From assembly GCA_937990185.1 (NCBI GenBank), contig CALKBI010000067.1, positions 34,291-98,290 on the forward strand: DNA of 64,000 bases, written 5' to 3'. The notes beneath the pieces are model-generated. The model ran no database searches, was not told where the DNA came from, and saw only the letters and a program-made list of their open reading frames with translations. This DNA comes from an uncultured Neomegalonema sp. (lineage in GTDB: Bacteria; Pseudomonadota; Alphaproteobacteria; Rhodobacterales; Rhodobacteraceae). Made by a program: the position numbers and the translations under genes. This document shows, in pieces, positions 17,990 to 26,247 of this stretch. Position 1 is the stretch's first letter, and the number at the start of each line of letters is the position of its first letter.

Positions 17990-18210
17990 TTTTCTTCGGG
18001 GGTCGTTTCTATTTCCAGCAATGCCATCAAGCGGCGAGCGCGGATCATATCATCACCATGAACCATCAACCGGCGCGGGAGGATACCAATGCTTCCCTCC
18101 ATCACGCTCATGTGGACGTCGAAGACAATGGCTTCTATACCCTCGCCCTTAAGATACGCTGTCGCAGCGCTGATAATTGTGGGGTCGGTCGTTTTGAGAA
18201 GTTCTTCCAT
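17986..18210 (-). CDS. DUF2007-family small protein
   Basis: A 74-residue cytosolic protein with the DUF2007 pattern: an N-terminal MEELLKT-DP-IIS segment, a central VFDVHMSVMEGSIGILPRRLMV block and a terminal RARRLM helix. The biochemical role is not established; the family has been called a putative signal-transducing protein. The Met at 18210 matches the usual family start. An in-frame ATG at 18222 adds four residues, and neither has a clear ribosome site. It is coupled to the methyltransferase gene and divergent from the polyprenyl synthase gene. Confidence 0.75.
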   Translation of the reverse strand: MEELLKTTDPTIISAATAYLKGEGIEAIVFDVHMSVMEGSIGILPRRLMVHGDDMIRARRLMALLEIETTPEEK

Positions 18211-18279
18211 AAACTCAAACATTTCGATTTCAATGCATCATCTTCCGGCGCAAAGCTTCGAAAGTCAAAGGCCCTCAAT

Positions 18280-19293
18280 ATGACGCTTGTCCAACACACG
18301 CCCCGAGATATGACCAAAGCGCCGATGGATAGGCTTTCAACTGCTCTCGCTGATGATCTTGCCGCTGTTGATTCGATGCTGACTGACCAGCTTAACAGCT
18401 CGACTCAACTTATCCCGCAAGTCGCTGCACATCTGGTAAAAGCGGGTGGCAAAAGGGTCCGACCTGTCCTTACACTCGCGGCGGCTCGCCTTTGTGGATA
18501 CGACGGTGAGCATCACATTCGTCTTGCTGCGGCAGTCGAGTTTATTCACACGGCGACACTCCTCCACGATGACGTAGTAGACGGAAGTGCCCTGCGCCGG
18601 GGAAAACCCGCCGCAAATACTGTGTTTGGCAACAAGCCAAGCATTCTGGTCGGAGATTTCCTCTTCAGCCGTGCATTCCAACTCATGGTCGAAACTGGTT
18701 CTTTGAGCGTTCTCGATATCCTCTCGGCAACATCAGCAATCATTTCCGAAGGCGAAGTGATGCAATTGGCGACGGCCAACAATCTTGCCACTACGGAAGC
18801 CGAACATTTGGCAGTAATCCGCGCGAAGACTGCTGCGCTGTTTTCCGCAGCAACCGAAGTTGGCGGTGTATTGGCAGACGTTCCTAGCGATCAGCAAAAA
18901 GCGTTGCATACTTATGGCGACCGCCTCGGCATCGCCTTCCAATTGGCAGATGATGCCCTCGATTATGCGGGTAAAGCAGGCACGATTGGTAAAGATGCTG
19001 GTGATGATTTTCGTGAAGGAAAAGTTACGCAACCTGTCCTGCGCGCGTTTGCTGCCGCCGATGACACCGAGCGCGCCTTTTGGATTCGAACCATTGAGAA
19101 ACGCACGCAAGAGGACGGTGATTTCGAGCATGCGATGACATTGATGGAAAAGCATAATGCTATTTCAGGCGCACTGGATGATGCCCGGCGCTATGGGGAC
19201 GAGGCGCGGCAAGCAATCAGGTCATTTCCAAAAAGCGACTTACGCGACGATCTTGATGATCTCGTTGGATATGTCGTTGATCGGGATCACTAA
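18280..19293 (+). CDS. ispB: Polyprenyl diphosphate synthase (octaprenyl/decaprenyl type)
   Basis: Makes the long isoprenoid tail of ubiquinone by condensing isopentenyl diphosphate onto an allylic primer. The protein has 337 residues. The first aspartate-rich motif is in LLHDDVVDG and the second in LADDALDYAG. GGKRVRP binds diphosphate, and GNKPSILVGDFLFSRAF is typical of long-chain trans synthases. The ATG at 18280 has AAAGG 8 bases upstream; an ATG at 18310 is possible. The open frame continues far upstream but overlaps the divergent DUF2007 gene and is not family-like. Chain length cannot be read with confidence. Confidence 0.88.
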   Translation: MTLVQHTPRDMTKAPMDRLSTALADDLAAVDSMLTDQLNSSTQLIPQVAAHLVKAGGKRVRPVLTLAAARLCGYDGEHHIRLAAAVEFIHTATLLHDDVVDGSALRRGKPAANTVFGNKPSILVGDFLFSRAFQLMVETGSLSVLDILSATSAIISEGEVMQLATANNLATTEAEHLAVIRAKTAALFSAATEVGGVLADVPSDQQKALHTYGDRLGIAFQLADDALDYAGKAGTIGKDAGDDFREGKVTQPVLRAFAAADDTERAFWIRTIEKRTQEDGDFEHAMTLMEKHNAISGALDDARRYGDEARQAIRSFPKSDLRDDLDDLVGYVVDRDH

Positions 19294-19320
19294 CCGCGCT
19301 GAAGATACCCATCGCATCGG

Positions 19321-20196
19321 TTATGTAATCTTAGCCGCCTGAACCCACCAATCATCATGCGACGCTGTTAAACGCCGTGCGGCTGCTTCTGCCGTCTCAG
19401 GTTCGCCGAATAATGCAAAACATGTCGCACCCGACCCTGACATCCGCGCGATATGACAGCCATCGCAATCGGCAAGCGCTTTTAAGACCGTTGCGATTTC
19501 TGGCGCTTGGGTTAGTGCCGGATCTTCCAGATCATTGCGAGTTTCCGTTTTTAGCCACATTCCCAGCGCCTCTGCGGTCTCAAATTCAGAAGGCATTACG
19601 AATTGTGTCGACGGCACACTCAAATCGAGAGCTGAAAATACCTTTGCAGTGGACACTTCGCGCATCGGATTGACCAACAAAACCCAAGCAGGCGGCAGTA
19701 CTGGAGCATCCTCAAGGATATCCCCTATTCCACGCATCATCCGCGTGCGACTTTCAAGGCAAACTGGAACATCAGCGCCAATCGAAAGCGCCAGCGTAGC
19801 AAGCTCTTCCTCAGGTATTTGCAATTTCCACAAAGACGATAAAGCCGTGAAAGTCGCTGCCGCATCAGCAGAACCGCCTCCTATCCCCGATGCGATGGGC
19901 AAATATTTATCGAGTTTAAGAGCGCCGCCACCGGCTATCTGTCCGGATTTATTTGCCCATTCTTGCAATGCGGTCGCGGCGCGCAAAACAAGGTTGCCAG
20001 CGCCAACCTCAAGGCCATCACTAAAAGGCCCTTGAATGTGCAACAATAGGTCATCAGCAGGTGATGCTGTAATCCGGTCGCCTGCATCAGCAAAACAAAC
20101 AAGGCTTTCGAGCAGATGATACCCATCCGCTCTTCGCCCCGTGACGTGCAGAAACAAATTAATTTTAGGCCGCGCCGGTATCGAAATAACGGTCAT
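19321..20196 (-). CDS. ispE: 4-diphosphocytidyl-2-C-methyl-D-erythritol kinase
   Basis: The fourth enzyme of the MEP isoprenoid pathway, phosphorylating CDP-methylerythritol with ATP in the cytosol. At 291 residues it has normal length. The N-terminal ARPKINLFLHVTGRRADGYH holds the catalytic lysine region. PIASGIGGGSADAAA is the GHMP-kinase ATP loop, and ARMSGSGATCFALFG is the third conserved block. ATG with GGAG just upstream. It follows the TPR gene on the same strand by 28 bases. It converges with the polyprenyl synthase, which uses the same isoprenoid precursors. Confidence 0.95.
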   Translation of the reverse strand: MTVISIPARPKINLFLHVTGRRADGYHLLESLVCFADAGDRITASPADDLLLHIQGPFSDGLEVGAGNLVLRAATALQEWANKSGQIAGGGALKLDKYLPIASGIGGGSADAAATFTALSSLWKLQIPEEELATLALSIGADVPVCLESRTRMMRGIGDILEDAPVLPPAWVLLVNPMREVSTAKVFSALDLSVPSTQFVMPSEFETAEALGMWLKTETRNDLEDPALTQAPEIATVLKALADCDGCHIARMSGSGATCFALFGEPETAEAAARRLTASHDDWWVQAAKIT

Positions 20197-20224
20197 GCAG
20201 CCTCCAGATCGTCTAGGTCAGCGA

Positions 20225-22030
20225 TCAGCCGTCCTTATCCGCATCATCTTTGGTTGTTGCAGGCACTTCGGGTTCAACGACCCCTTCAGCAACACCTTCG
20301 GCCTCTTCTGGCAGCGCTTTCTTTTCCGCCTCCAAAACGACATCAAGACCGTCTTCTATTTTCGCAAGAATCCGCTCTTTCAGGCCTTCTTCTTCAGGCT
20401 TGAACGATAAGGCGCGCTTCCATTGGAACCGTGCTTCCAGCTTACGCCCCACTACCCACAGCGTATCGCCATAGTGATCGTTGATAACTGGATCGGTAGG
20501 GTTAAGTTCGACGGCACGCTCCATCGTTTTTACCGCTTCCTCAAAATCGCCAAGGCGGTACTGAACCCAACCTAGAGAATCCGCGATATACCCATCATCC
20601 GGTCTTGCGGCGACGGCGCGTTCAATCATTTCCCGCGCTTCTTCAAGGTTTCTGCCCTGTTCGATCCAACTATAGCCGAGATAGTTCAGGACATGCGCCT
20701 GATTGGGACGGAACTCCAAAGCCTTTTTCAGATCTGCTTCAGCCGCATCCCAATCACCGGTTCGCTCGCGGCAAACGCCGCGCGCATAAAATAGCGACCA
20801 ATGGCGTGCCTCAGGTTCTGGTGTCAATTCAATGGCACGGTCATAGGCTTCACCGGCTTCTTCGTAACGTTCAACCCGGCGCAGAAGATCACCTTTTGCA
20901 ATCGGCAGGCTGACTTCATCAGGAAATTCTTTTTCCAGCCCTGTTAGCGTATCGAGTGCTTCGTCAATCTTATCAATACGGCCCAACGCATCAGCGCGAC
21001 CAATTTGGGCCACCCGGTAGTATGGGCTGTCTTTGCTGACATCACCGTAAGTCTCTGCGGCTGCCTCCCAGCGCTGCTGCGCCTCCATGACATTACCGAG
21101 CAAGACACGGGACGATTCCATTTCCGGATTTAGCTCCAAAGCGAGCTGTACATAAACGAGTGAAAGACGAACCCCGCCGTCTTCTCTCGCAAATGCTCCG
21201 GCCAAGCCGAACATCGCTTCAGCGACACCTTCTTGAACATTGGAGACAAGCAATTTTGGTTTTTTAGCATCTGATGATGTTGAACGATCAATCGCCGCGC
21301 TCAGCACGGGGTCATTCGGTGCCGAAGACATTGCCTCAGCATAGATTTCTGCAGCTTCATCGCCGCGTCCATCGCGTTCAAGGAAACGGCCATACGCTTC
21401 GGCCATACGAACAGAGGGCTTATCCGATCCAATTGCTAGTTCGAATGCGCCGTCAACTTCCTTTGCATCGCTATCAATGGCTTTGGCCAAAGCGGAGTGA
21501 TACCGCCCAAAATACCCGAAAAGATTGTTGCCACTAAGTTCAGCAAAAGCGGCTTGTGCGGCTTCGGCGTCATCACGGCCATACTCGGTCCACCCTTTGA
21601 GCAACTGCGCCGTAATGACGTTAAAGCTTTCAGCGCCAAAATTCTCCAAACGTTTTGCCGCCGCGTCAAACTCTTCTTTCCGTAAATCTTCCACGACCAA
21701 AACAAGTTGAGCAATCCGGTGATCGCTTTCTTTGTCAACAAGTTGGCGAGCAATAGGCACTGCTTCGCGAACTCTGCCAGCGGCAACTTTGTAGAGCACA
21801 GCTTGCTCCATCAAGTCCGTGTTACTGCTGTCACGCGCGAGCGCCCGTGTGAAATAAGTTGCCGCGAAATCGTAATCATTAAGGTTTGTCGCATGACGCG
21901 CAGCGAGATACGAACCGGTCGCGCTTTCAGCTAGAACTGGTGCCGGTGCAATTGTTAACAGCGCAATCGCCGCAGTTAAAGTTGCAAGGGTGCGCGAAGC
22001 ACGGCGGTTTTTCTGCATAGCAGAGGTCAT
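20225..22030 (-). CDS. Exported tetratricopeptide-repeat protein
   Basis: A scaffold-type protein of about 601 residues. A signal peptide covers about residues 1-37 (hydrophobic core ending VLAES). Many 34-residue TPR-like helices follow, the clearest in the C-terminal half (NYLGYSWIEQGR, ADSLGWVQYRLGD, NDHYGDTLWVVGR). The end is a Glu-rich low-complexity tail. TPR proteins bind partners rather than catalyse; a periplasmic or lipid-envelope assembly role is possible but unproved. The ATG at 22030 is chosen for its GAGAG site and because it puts the signal peptide near the start. The frame extends upstream without support. It is upstream of ispE. Confidence 0.82.
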   Translation of the reverse strand: MTSAMQKNRRASRTLATLTAAIALLTIAPAPVLAESATGSYLAARHATNLNDYDFAATYFTRALARDSSNTDLMEQAVLYKVAAGRVREAVPIARQLVDKESDHRIAQLVLVVEDLRKEEFDAAAKRLENFGAESFNVITAQLLKGWTEYGRDDAEAAQAAFAELSGNNLFGYFGRYHSALAKAIDSDAKEVDGAFELAIGSDKPSVRMAEAYGRFLERDGRGDEAAEIYAEAMSSAPNDPVLSAAIDRSTSSDAKKPKLLVSNVQEGVAEAMFGLAGAFAREDGGVRLSLVYVQLALELNPEMESSRVLLGNVMEAQQRWEAAAETYGDVSKDSPYYRVAQIGRADALGRIDKIDEALDTLTGLEKEFPDEVSLPIAKGDLLRRVERYEEAGEAYDRAIELTPEPEARHWSLFYARGVCRERTGDWDAAEADLKKALEFRPNQAHVLNYLGYSWIEQGRNLEEAREMIERAVAARPDDGYIADSLGWVQYRLGDFEEAVKTMERAVELNPTDPVINDHYGDTLWVVGRKLEARFQWKRALSFKPEEEGLKERILAKIEDGLDVVLEAEKKALPEEAEGVAEGVVEPEVPATTKDDADKDG

Positions 22031-22168
22031 GGGCACTCTCTTTTCCGCTTTCAGCAACTTAGATTTACGTTGTTCATGTTTCATCATAAATACGCAAGGT
22101 TCATCCATCTTTCACGATATAATCTTAAGAAAATCCCCACAGCGTTGCCGATTGATCGTTTTAGTCAC

Positions 22169-22199
22169 TCCAATTCGGTAATCTTCGTACAGAATTGGA
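22169..22199. promoter_or_regulatory. Inverted repeat between the TPR and dapF genes
   Basis: TCCAATTC and GAATTGGA form a perfect 8-base inverted repeat with a 15-base spacer in the 272-base divergent gap. The arms and spacing would place two protein half-sites about two helical turns apart. No T-tract follows. An operator is possible; no regulator is encoded nearby. Confidence 0.3.
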
Positions 22200-22302
22200 A
22201 TGATCGCAGCACGACAAGGGAGTTTCCTTGTCTCGTTTTCACCTGATCAGTATATCATGTGCAAATCACGGTTGCGCAAGATATCTAACAAGGAAATCCA
22301 GT

Positions 22303-23193
22303 GTGGGCATCGCCTTGAACCCTCTACCTTTCATCAAGATGCATGGATTGGGCAACGATTTCGTGATCATCGATTTGCGTGGAGGATTGCCTGCTCCGAC
22401 TCCTGAACTTGCGCGGGCTATTGCTGATAGGCGACGGGGGATCGGTTTTGATCAATTAATCATTATCGAAGAAGAGAAACACCTTCAAATTGCAGCTTAT
22501 ATGGGTATTTTCAATCCTGACGGGTCACGCTCAGGAGCCTGTGGCAATGCGACACGCTGCGTCGCGCATCTGCTGATGGAAGAAAGCCAGACAGATAGTT
22601 TAACTCTCCGCACAGATTTCGGCCCTCTCGCCTGCTGGCGCACCGAAAACGGTCTCGTCCGCGTCAATATGGGAGCGCCAAAGCTTGATTGGCAGGATAT
22701 TCCGCTTGCTGATGCTTCGGATACTGTTCGCATCGACGTCAAACTCGGCCCAATCGACAATCCAACGCTCTGGGGACCCGGTGCGGTGAATATGGGCAAT
22801 CCTCACGCTGTCTTCTTCGTTGACGATGCCGAGGCTGTTCCTGTCGACAAACTCGGCCCGATGATCGAAAATCATCCGATGTTTCCCGAACGCGCAAATG
22901 TCGAGTTCTGCCACGTCATTGATCGGAATCGGATCAGAATGCGGGTTTGGGAACGCGGTGCTGGCGTTACACAAGCGTGTGGGTCTGGCGCATGCGCAGC
23001 GGTTGTCGCAGGGGCGCGCCGTGATCTAATCGATCGCACCTGCACTGTCGATCTCGACGGTGGCCCACTCGTCATTGAGTGGGGCGTGGACAACAACGTA
23101 TTCATGACCGGCCCTGTAGCGACAAGCTTTCAGGGTGTAATTGGCGAGGACATCTTCGCTAAAGCGGCAAGCGAGAAAGAGAAAAACGCTTAG
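22303..23193 (+). CDS. dapF: Diaminopimelate epimerase
   Basis: Converts LL- to meso-diaminopimelate for lysine and peptidoglycan synthesis in the cytosol. At 296 residues, both catalytic cysteines are present, in GACGNATRC and QACGSGAC. The N-terminal FIKMHGLGNDFV is the standard family opening. GTG at 22303 is chosen because AAGGA lies 8 bases upstream and the open frame beyond it is not family-like. The stop overlaps the convergent S1 protease stop by four bases. Confidence 0.95.
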   Translation: MGIALNPLPFIKMHGLGNDFVIIDLRGGLPAPTPELARAIADRRRGIGFDQLIIIEEEKHLQIAAYMGIFNPDGSRSGACGNATRCVAHLLMEESQTDSLTLRTDFGPLACWRTENGLVRVNMGAPKLDWQDIPLADASDTVRIDVKLGPIDNPTLWGPGAVNMGNPHAVFFVDDAEAVPVDKLGPMIENHPMFPERANVEFCHVIDRNRIRMRVWERGAGVTQACGSGACAAVVAGARRDLIDRTCTVDLDGGPLVIEWGVDNNVFMTGPVATSFQGVIGEDIFAKAASEKEKNA

Positions 23194-23900
23194 TTTTCCG
23201 GCATAAAAGCGCGCACAGCGGCGACCCGCCGCAAGCCTTTATGCTCAATGACTCCGCTGACAATGCCCAAAACTGAAAAACCGTCTTTTCCCGCGCGCAA
23301 CATCGGCGCGCCAGACCCTCCGAAATTCGAGTCGCAATCGGTCAGAAGCAATCGGGCTTGAACCGAACGGACGACACAGCCTGTCTCTATGCTTGGCAAA
23401 TGCGGACGGTCACGCGCGTAAGAGACATGCGTCAACGGAACCACCATTCGAACCCGGTCGGTGCTTTTGTCGACAGGTATCGGATTTATTCGCTGATCGT
23501 TAATCGGTTCCTTGAGGATAATCAGAGCGATATCAGTCATCATCGTTTTGGTGTCGCCGTAGTCAGGATGCCGACGCACATGCTTTGCGACCCGATGCGC
23601 CAAAGGTTTCCCTTTCCGCCACCCAGCCGCAAAATGGATACGGTCCGGCGGAACCGGCTTGCCTGTACTGGGGTAGAATGTGCAGTGCGCTGCGGTCATC
23701 ACCACCTGAGGCGCAATCAAAGTCGCCGTACAAAACCCCTTACCGGAGAGATTCAAACGCCCAACTGCAGCAAAACGGGCATCGGATGTGATTTTACGGT
23801 CATCGCTTCCAACAATGCCGGGTTTAGGATCTTGAGCAAAAGCAACCGAACTGAAGCCAGCGCACGCGATGCTTAAACTAATGATCCAGTGTTTAATCAT
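23190..23900 (-). CDS. Exported trypsin-like serine protease (S1/V8 type)
   Basis: A 236-residue secreted endopeptidase. A signal peptide ends near AFA-QD. The catalytic triad is complete: His72 in MTAAHC, Asp123 in TDIALI and Ser196 in GGSGAPM, with a Cys57/Cys73 pair flanking the His loop. Size and the GGSGAP motif fit short bacterial S1 members resembling glutamyl endopeptidases; specificity cannot be assigned. Its ATG overlaps the stop of the dioxygenase gene upstream by four bases, so the two are translated together. Confidence 0.82.
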   Translation of the reverse strand: MIKHWIISLSIACAGFSSVAFAQDPKPGIVGSDDRKITSDARFAAVGRLNLSGKGFCTATLIAPQVVMTAAHCTFYPSTGKPVPPDRIHFAAGWRKGKPLAHRVAKHVRRHPDYGDTKTMMTDIALIILKEPINDQRINPIPVDKSTDRVRMVVPLTHVSYARDRPHLPSIETGCVVRSVQARLLLTDCDSNFGGSGAPMLRAGKDGFSVLGIVSGVIEHKGLRRVAAVRAFMPEN

Positions 23901-24886
23901 TGGAGTGCAGATTTCTCGGGAATTTCAAAACCGTTCCGACCGGGAAACTCCGGCGCTAACCGTCGCGCATTGGGCATTTTGAGCCAGAGACGCAACAGCT
24001 TGCGGCGTTCATCTAGCACATCAGAATCTTCGAATGCCGAACGGGAATGCAAGACGGCATAATTATTCGCGAACTGCATATCTCCGGGTTCCAACATCAT
24101 ATCAAGGCGCATGGCGTCAGCTTGACTGATTTCATCAAACAAATCGAGCGCCTCCTTCTCAACTGCCGAAAGCATTACACCTTTCTGATCATAGCCCAAT
24201 TCGATGTATTGGCGCAGATAACGACAACTTACCTTGTCATCGAAATAGCTGAAGATCGGCGATTGACCCGGCCCATCTTCACGCAAATGCGCGTAATGGA
24301 AGGATCGGTAGAAAATCCCGAGATACTCAGGATGTTTATCGAGTATTTCATTATAGACTGCAGCCGCGCTTACAAGACTACTTAGACCGCCTTGCCGCGC
24401 CTTGCGAATGCACAGCAAACACACTGCATCAGAGGGATCAGTGTGATACGGCAAATAGAGATTGGTCTGAAAAACGCGGGTATTCTTATCGGCAATGTCG
24501 CCAACATTCATGACTGTGCCAAGCAAATCACCAGCGGGATTTTGTCCAACTGGTGTCCCGAGATAAAGCCCAATGCCATAATAGATCGCGGCAATTTCGG
24601 CATCGCTATAACGTTCAACGTCAAGCCCTCGCAGTAGACAAAAACCCCTGCCATTTTCGAGGTCATCTGCAATTCGTGTTAGCGTGGTCGAGAGCGCACC
24701 AAGGGGGAAGTCGTCTTTCGAAAAATACGGGTATGCTTTTCCCTGAGACTTTAAGGCCTTCAAAGCACCGTCAACAACACTCAGATCGTTATCAGAAAGT
24801 CGGTAAATCCAGCTTTCATCACCAACAAAATCAGCACCGACCCATGCCGCCGCAGAGTCGATCTTTGTTTTTCGCAAAGCGCCCAT
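23897..24886 (-). CDS. TauD/TfdA-like Fe(II)/2-oxoglutarate dioxygenase
   Basis: A cytosolic non-haem iron oxygenase of 329 residues. The facial triad is His148-x-Asp150 in YHTDPSD and His280 in VLHSRSAF. An arginine near residue 296 (RLWLK region) probably binds 2-oxoglutarate. The family hydroxylates small acids such as taurine, carnitine precursors and clavaminate-type compounds; no substrate can be named here. ATG with GAGG 9 bases upstream. Its stop overlaps the protease start, an odd pairing since one product is cytosolic and the other exported. Confidence 0.82.
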   Translation of the reverse strand: MGALRKTKIDSAAAWVGADFVGDESWIYRLSDNDLSVVDGALKALKSQGKAYPYFSKDDFPLGALSTTLTRIADDLENGRGFCLLRGLDVERYSDAEIAAIYYGIGLYLGTPVGQNPAGDLLGTVMNVGDIADKNTRVFQTNLYLPYHTDPSDAVCLLCIRKARQGGLSSLVSAAAVYNEILDKHPEYLGIFYRSFHYAHLREDGPGQSPIFSYFDDKVSCRYLRQYIELGYDQKGVMLSAVEKEALDLFDEISQADAMRLDMMLEPGDMQFANNYAVLHSRSAFEDSDVLDERRKLLRLWLKMPNARRLAPEFPGRNGFEIPEKSALQ

Positions 24887-24916
24887 ATGAGTACCGCCTC
24901 GTGATTGATTTGATTA

Positions 24917-25789
24917 TTACTGGCTTCGGAGTTTGATCGCCTTGTTCAGTGCTGCAAGGGTCTTCTTTCCCACAATGCCATCCGTTTTCAAGTCAGCATC
25001 GGCCTGAAACCTTCGCACGGATTGTTCGGTGAGCGCCCCCCAAAGACCGTCTATCGGTCCACACGGATATCCAAGTTCGCAAAGCCAGTGCTGCAATGGT
25101 TTCACTGTCTTGCGTTGGCGCTTATTGACCTTGGCCAATCGCGGTACAGCAGCAATGCCTAGCATCGCCTCACGCGCAAGTTCTGTGCGACGAGCGCGAT
25201 CTTTATAGCCGTTCAACCCGCCATTGATGCCGCGCGTGACTTGCTTTTCTGCCCCTGCCATCGCGTGATCAATCAAGCGCGTCCCTTTGCGCTTTCGTTC
25301 GCATAGATACCAATGCGCGATCCGCCATGCGTGTTCAGGTTTGCGCGCCAATTTAGGACGGTTCACGTAGTCATAGCCCAGCGCATCACCGGCAGCCTGA
25401 AAGTTCGCGCGGCCCGTCAGGTGAATATACCCCACTCCCTTAAATCGCCAGCCATCGCCCTTTTTAGTATTACCCATACGTCCGCCATAAACTTCATTGG
25501 CTAGTTTTTCGGGGTTGCGTGCATAAGGGCGCGCTTGCGAAGCCGTGAAATGCTTCGGCCAAACTTGCGCAATACGCTTGGCCGAATAATTCAAGTTTTC
25601 TTCGACAGCCGTGAATTCTAAGCTTTCATGAGCAAGCTGACCAAAGACAATGGCGGCACATTCGACGCTGGACAGAATCGTACCGCCAAATTCCTTTTTC
25701 GCGATCTTCTTGAAGGCTTTTATTGCAGATTTCGGGGCATTCGGCGCGGCGGCTTTTAAACCTTTGAGCGCGGTTTCAATCGAGATCAC
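24917..25789 (-). CDS. GH19 lysozyme/chitinase-like protein with peptidoglycan-binding domain
   Basis: A cell-wall glycoside hydrolase of 290 residues. Residues about 1-200 form a GH19 domain of the endolysin type, with the catalytic Glu in LAHES, a second Glu in EENLNYSA, and the substrate loop KGDGWRFKGVGYIHLTGR. Residues about 215-285 form a peptidoglycan-binding domain (LQHWLCELGYPCGPIDGLWG, then FQADADLKTDGIVGKKTLAAL). There is no signal peptide, as in phage endolysins that need a holin or another route. GTG start overlaps the stop of the upstream membrane-protein gene by four bases. No other phage gene is near. Confidence 0.85.
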   Translation of the reverse strand: MISIETALKGLKAAAPNAPKSAIKAFKKIAKKEFGGTILSSVECAAIVFGQLAHESLEFTAVEENLNYSAKRIAQVWPKHFTASQARPYARNPEKLANEVYGGRMGNTKKGDGWRFKGVGYIHLTGRANFQAAGDALGYDYVNRPKLARKPEHAWRIAHWYLCERKRKGTRLIDHAMAGAEKQVTRGINGGLNGYKDRARRTELAREAMLGIAAVPRLAKVNKRQRKTVKPLQHWLCELGYPCGPIDGLWGALTEQSVRRFQADADLKTDGIVGKKTLAALNKAIKLRSQ

Positions 25790-26223
25790 GAGGTATGCCT
25801 CTGTAATACTCCATTGATCTGCGCGATGACCTCTTCCTGAGGTTCACGGATAAAGCGCCAATGGATCAAAAACTCGCTCTGGCCCCCGGCGTCATCGCGG
25901 TAGCTCAAGCTTGGTGTTCCGCGTTTGGGATGCGTGCCAATGCCAGTAAGTTTATTTACCGGCAGGGCAGTTTGCGTCAGCGAGTTCAGAACCACCCGAT
26001 CCGAGTACACCTCTAGCGGATGCTTAGAACGCATCAGTGTGAGAGCAACCAGCCCGCCTACCCCCAAAGTTAGACAAAAGATAACCGCCTGCAACCAGTG
26101 CCCACCCGCAAACCATTGTCCGCCCGATATCAGCGCCAATAAAAACGCCGCAAGCAAATTGAGGATCAAGCCGCGCCGTGCCTTTGCCGAGAGAGTGGTT
26201 TGATAAAGAGGTTGGTCGGTCAT
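25786..26223 (-). CDS. Two-helix membrane protein, unknown function
   Basis: A 145-residue protein. Residues about 17-37 and 43-65 are hydrophobic helices in a hairpin. The soluble remainder (EVYSDRVVLN to FLIHWRFI) looks beta-rich, like a PH-type domain, though no family is recognised with certainty. ATG start. It overlaps the GH19 gene by four bases. That suggests joint expression and raises the possibility that it helps localise or export that signal-less enzyme. This is inference only. Confidence 0.6.
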   Translation of the reverse strand: MTDQPLYQTTLSAKARRGLILNLLAAFLLALISGGQWFAGGHWLQAVIFCLTLGVGGLVALTLMRSKHPLEVYSDRVVLNSLTQTALPVNKLTGIGTHPKRGTPSLSYRDDAGGQSEFLIHWRFIREPQEEVIAQINGVLQRHTS

Positions 26224-26247
26224 GTGGCCCTTTTACGAACTGGTTTG

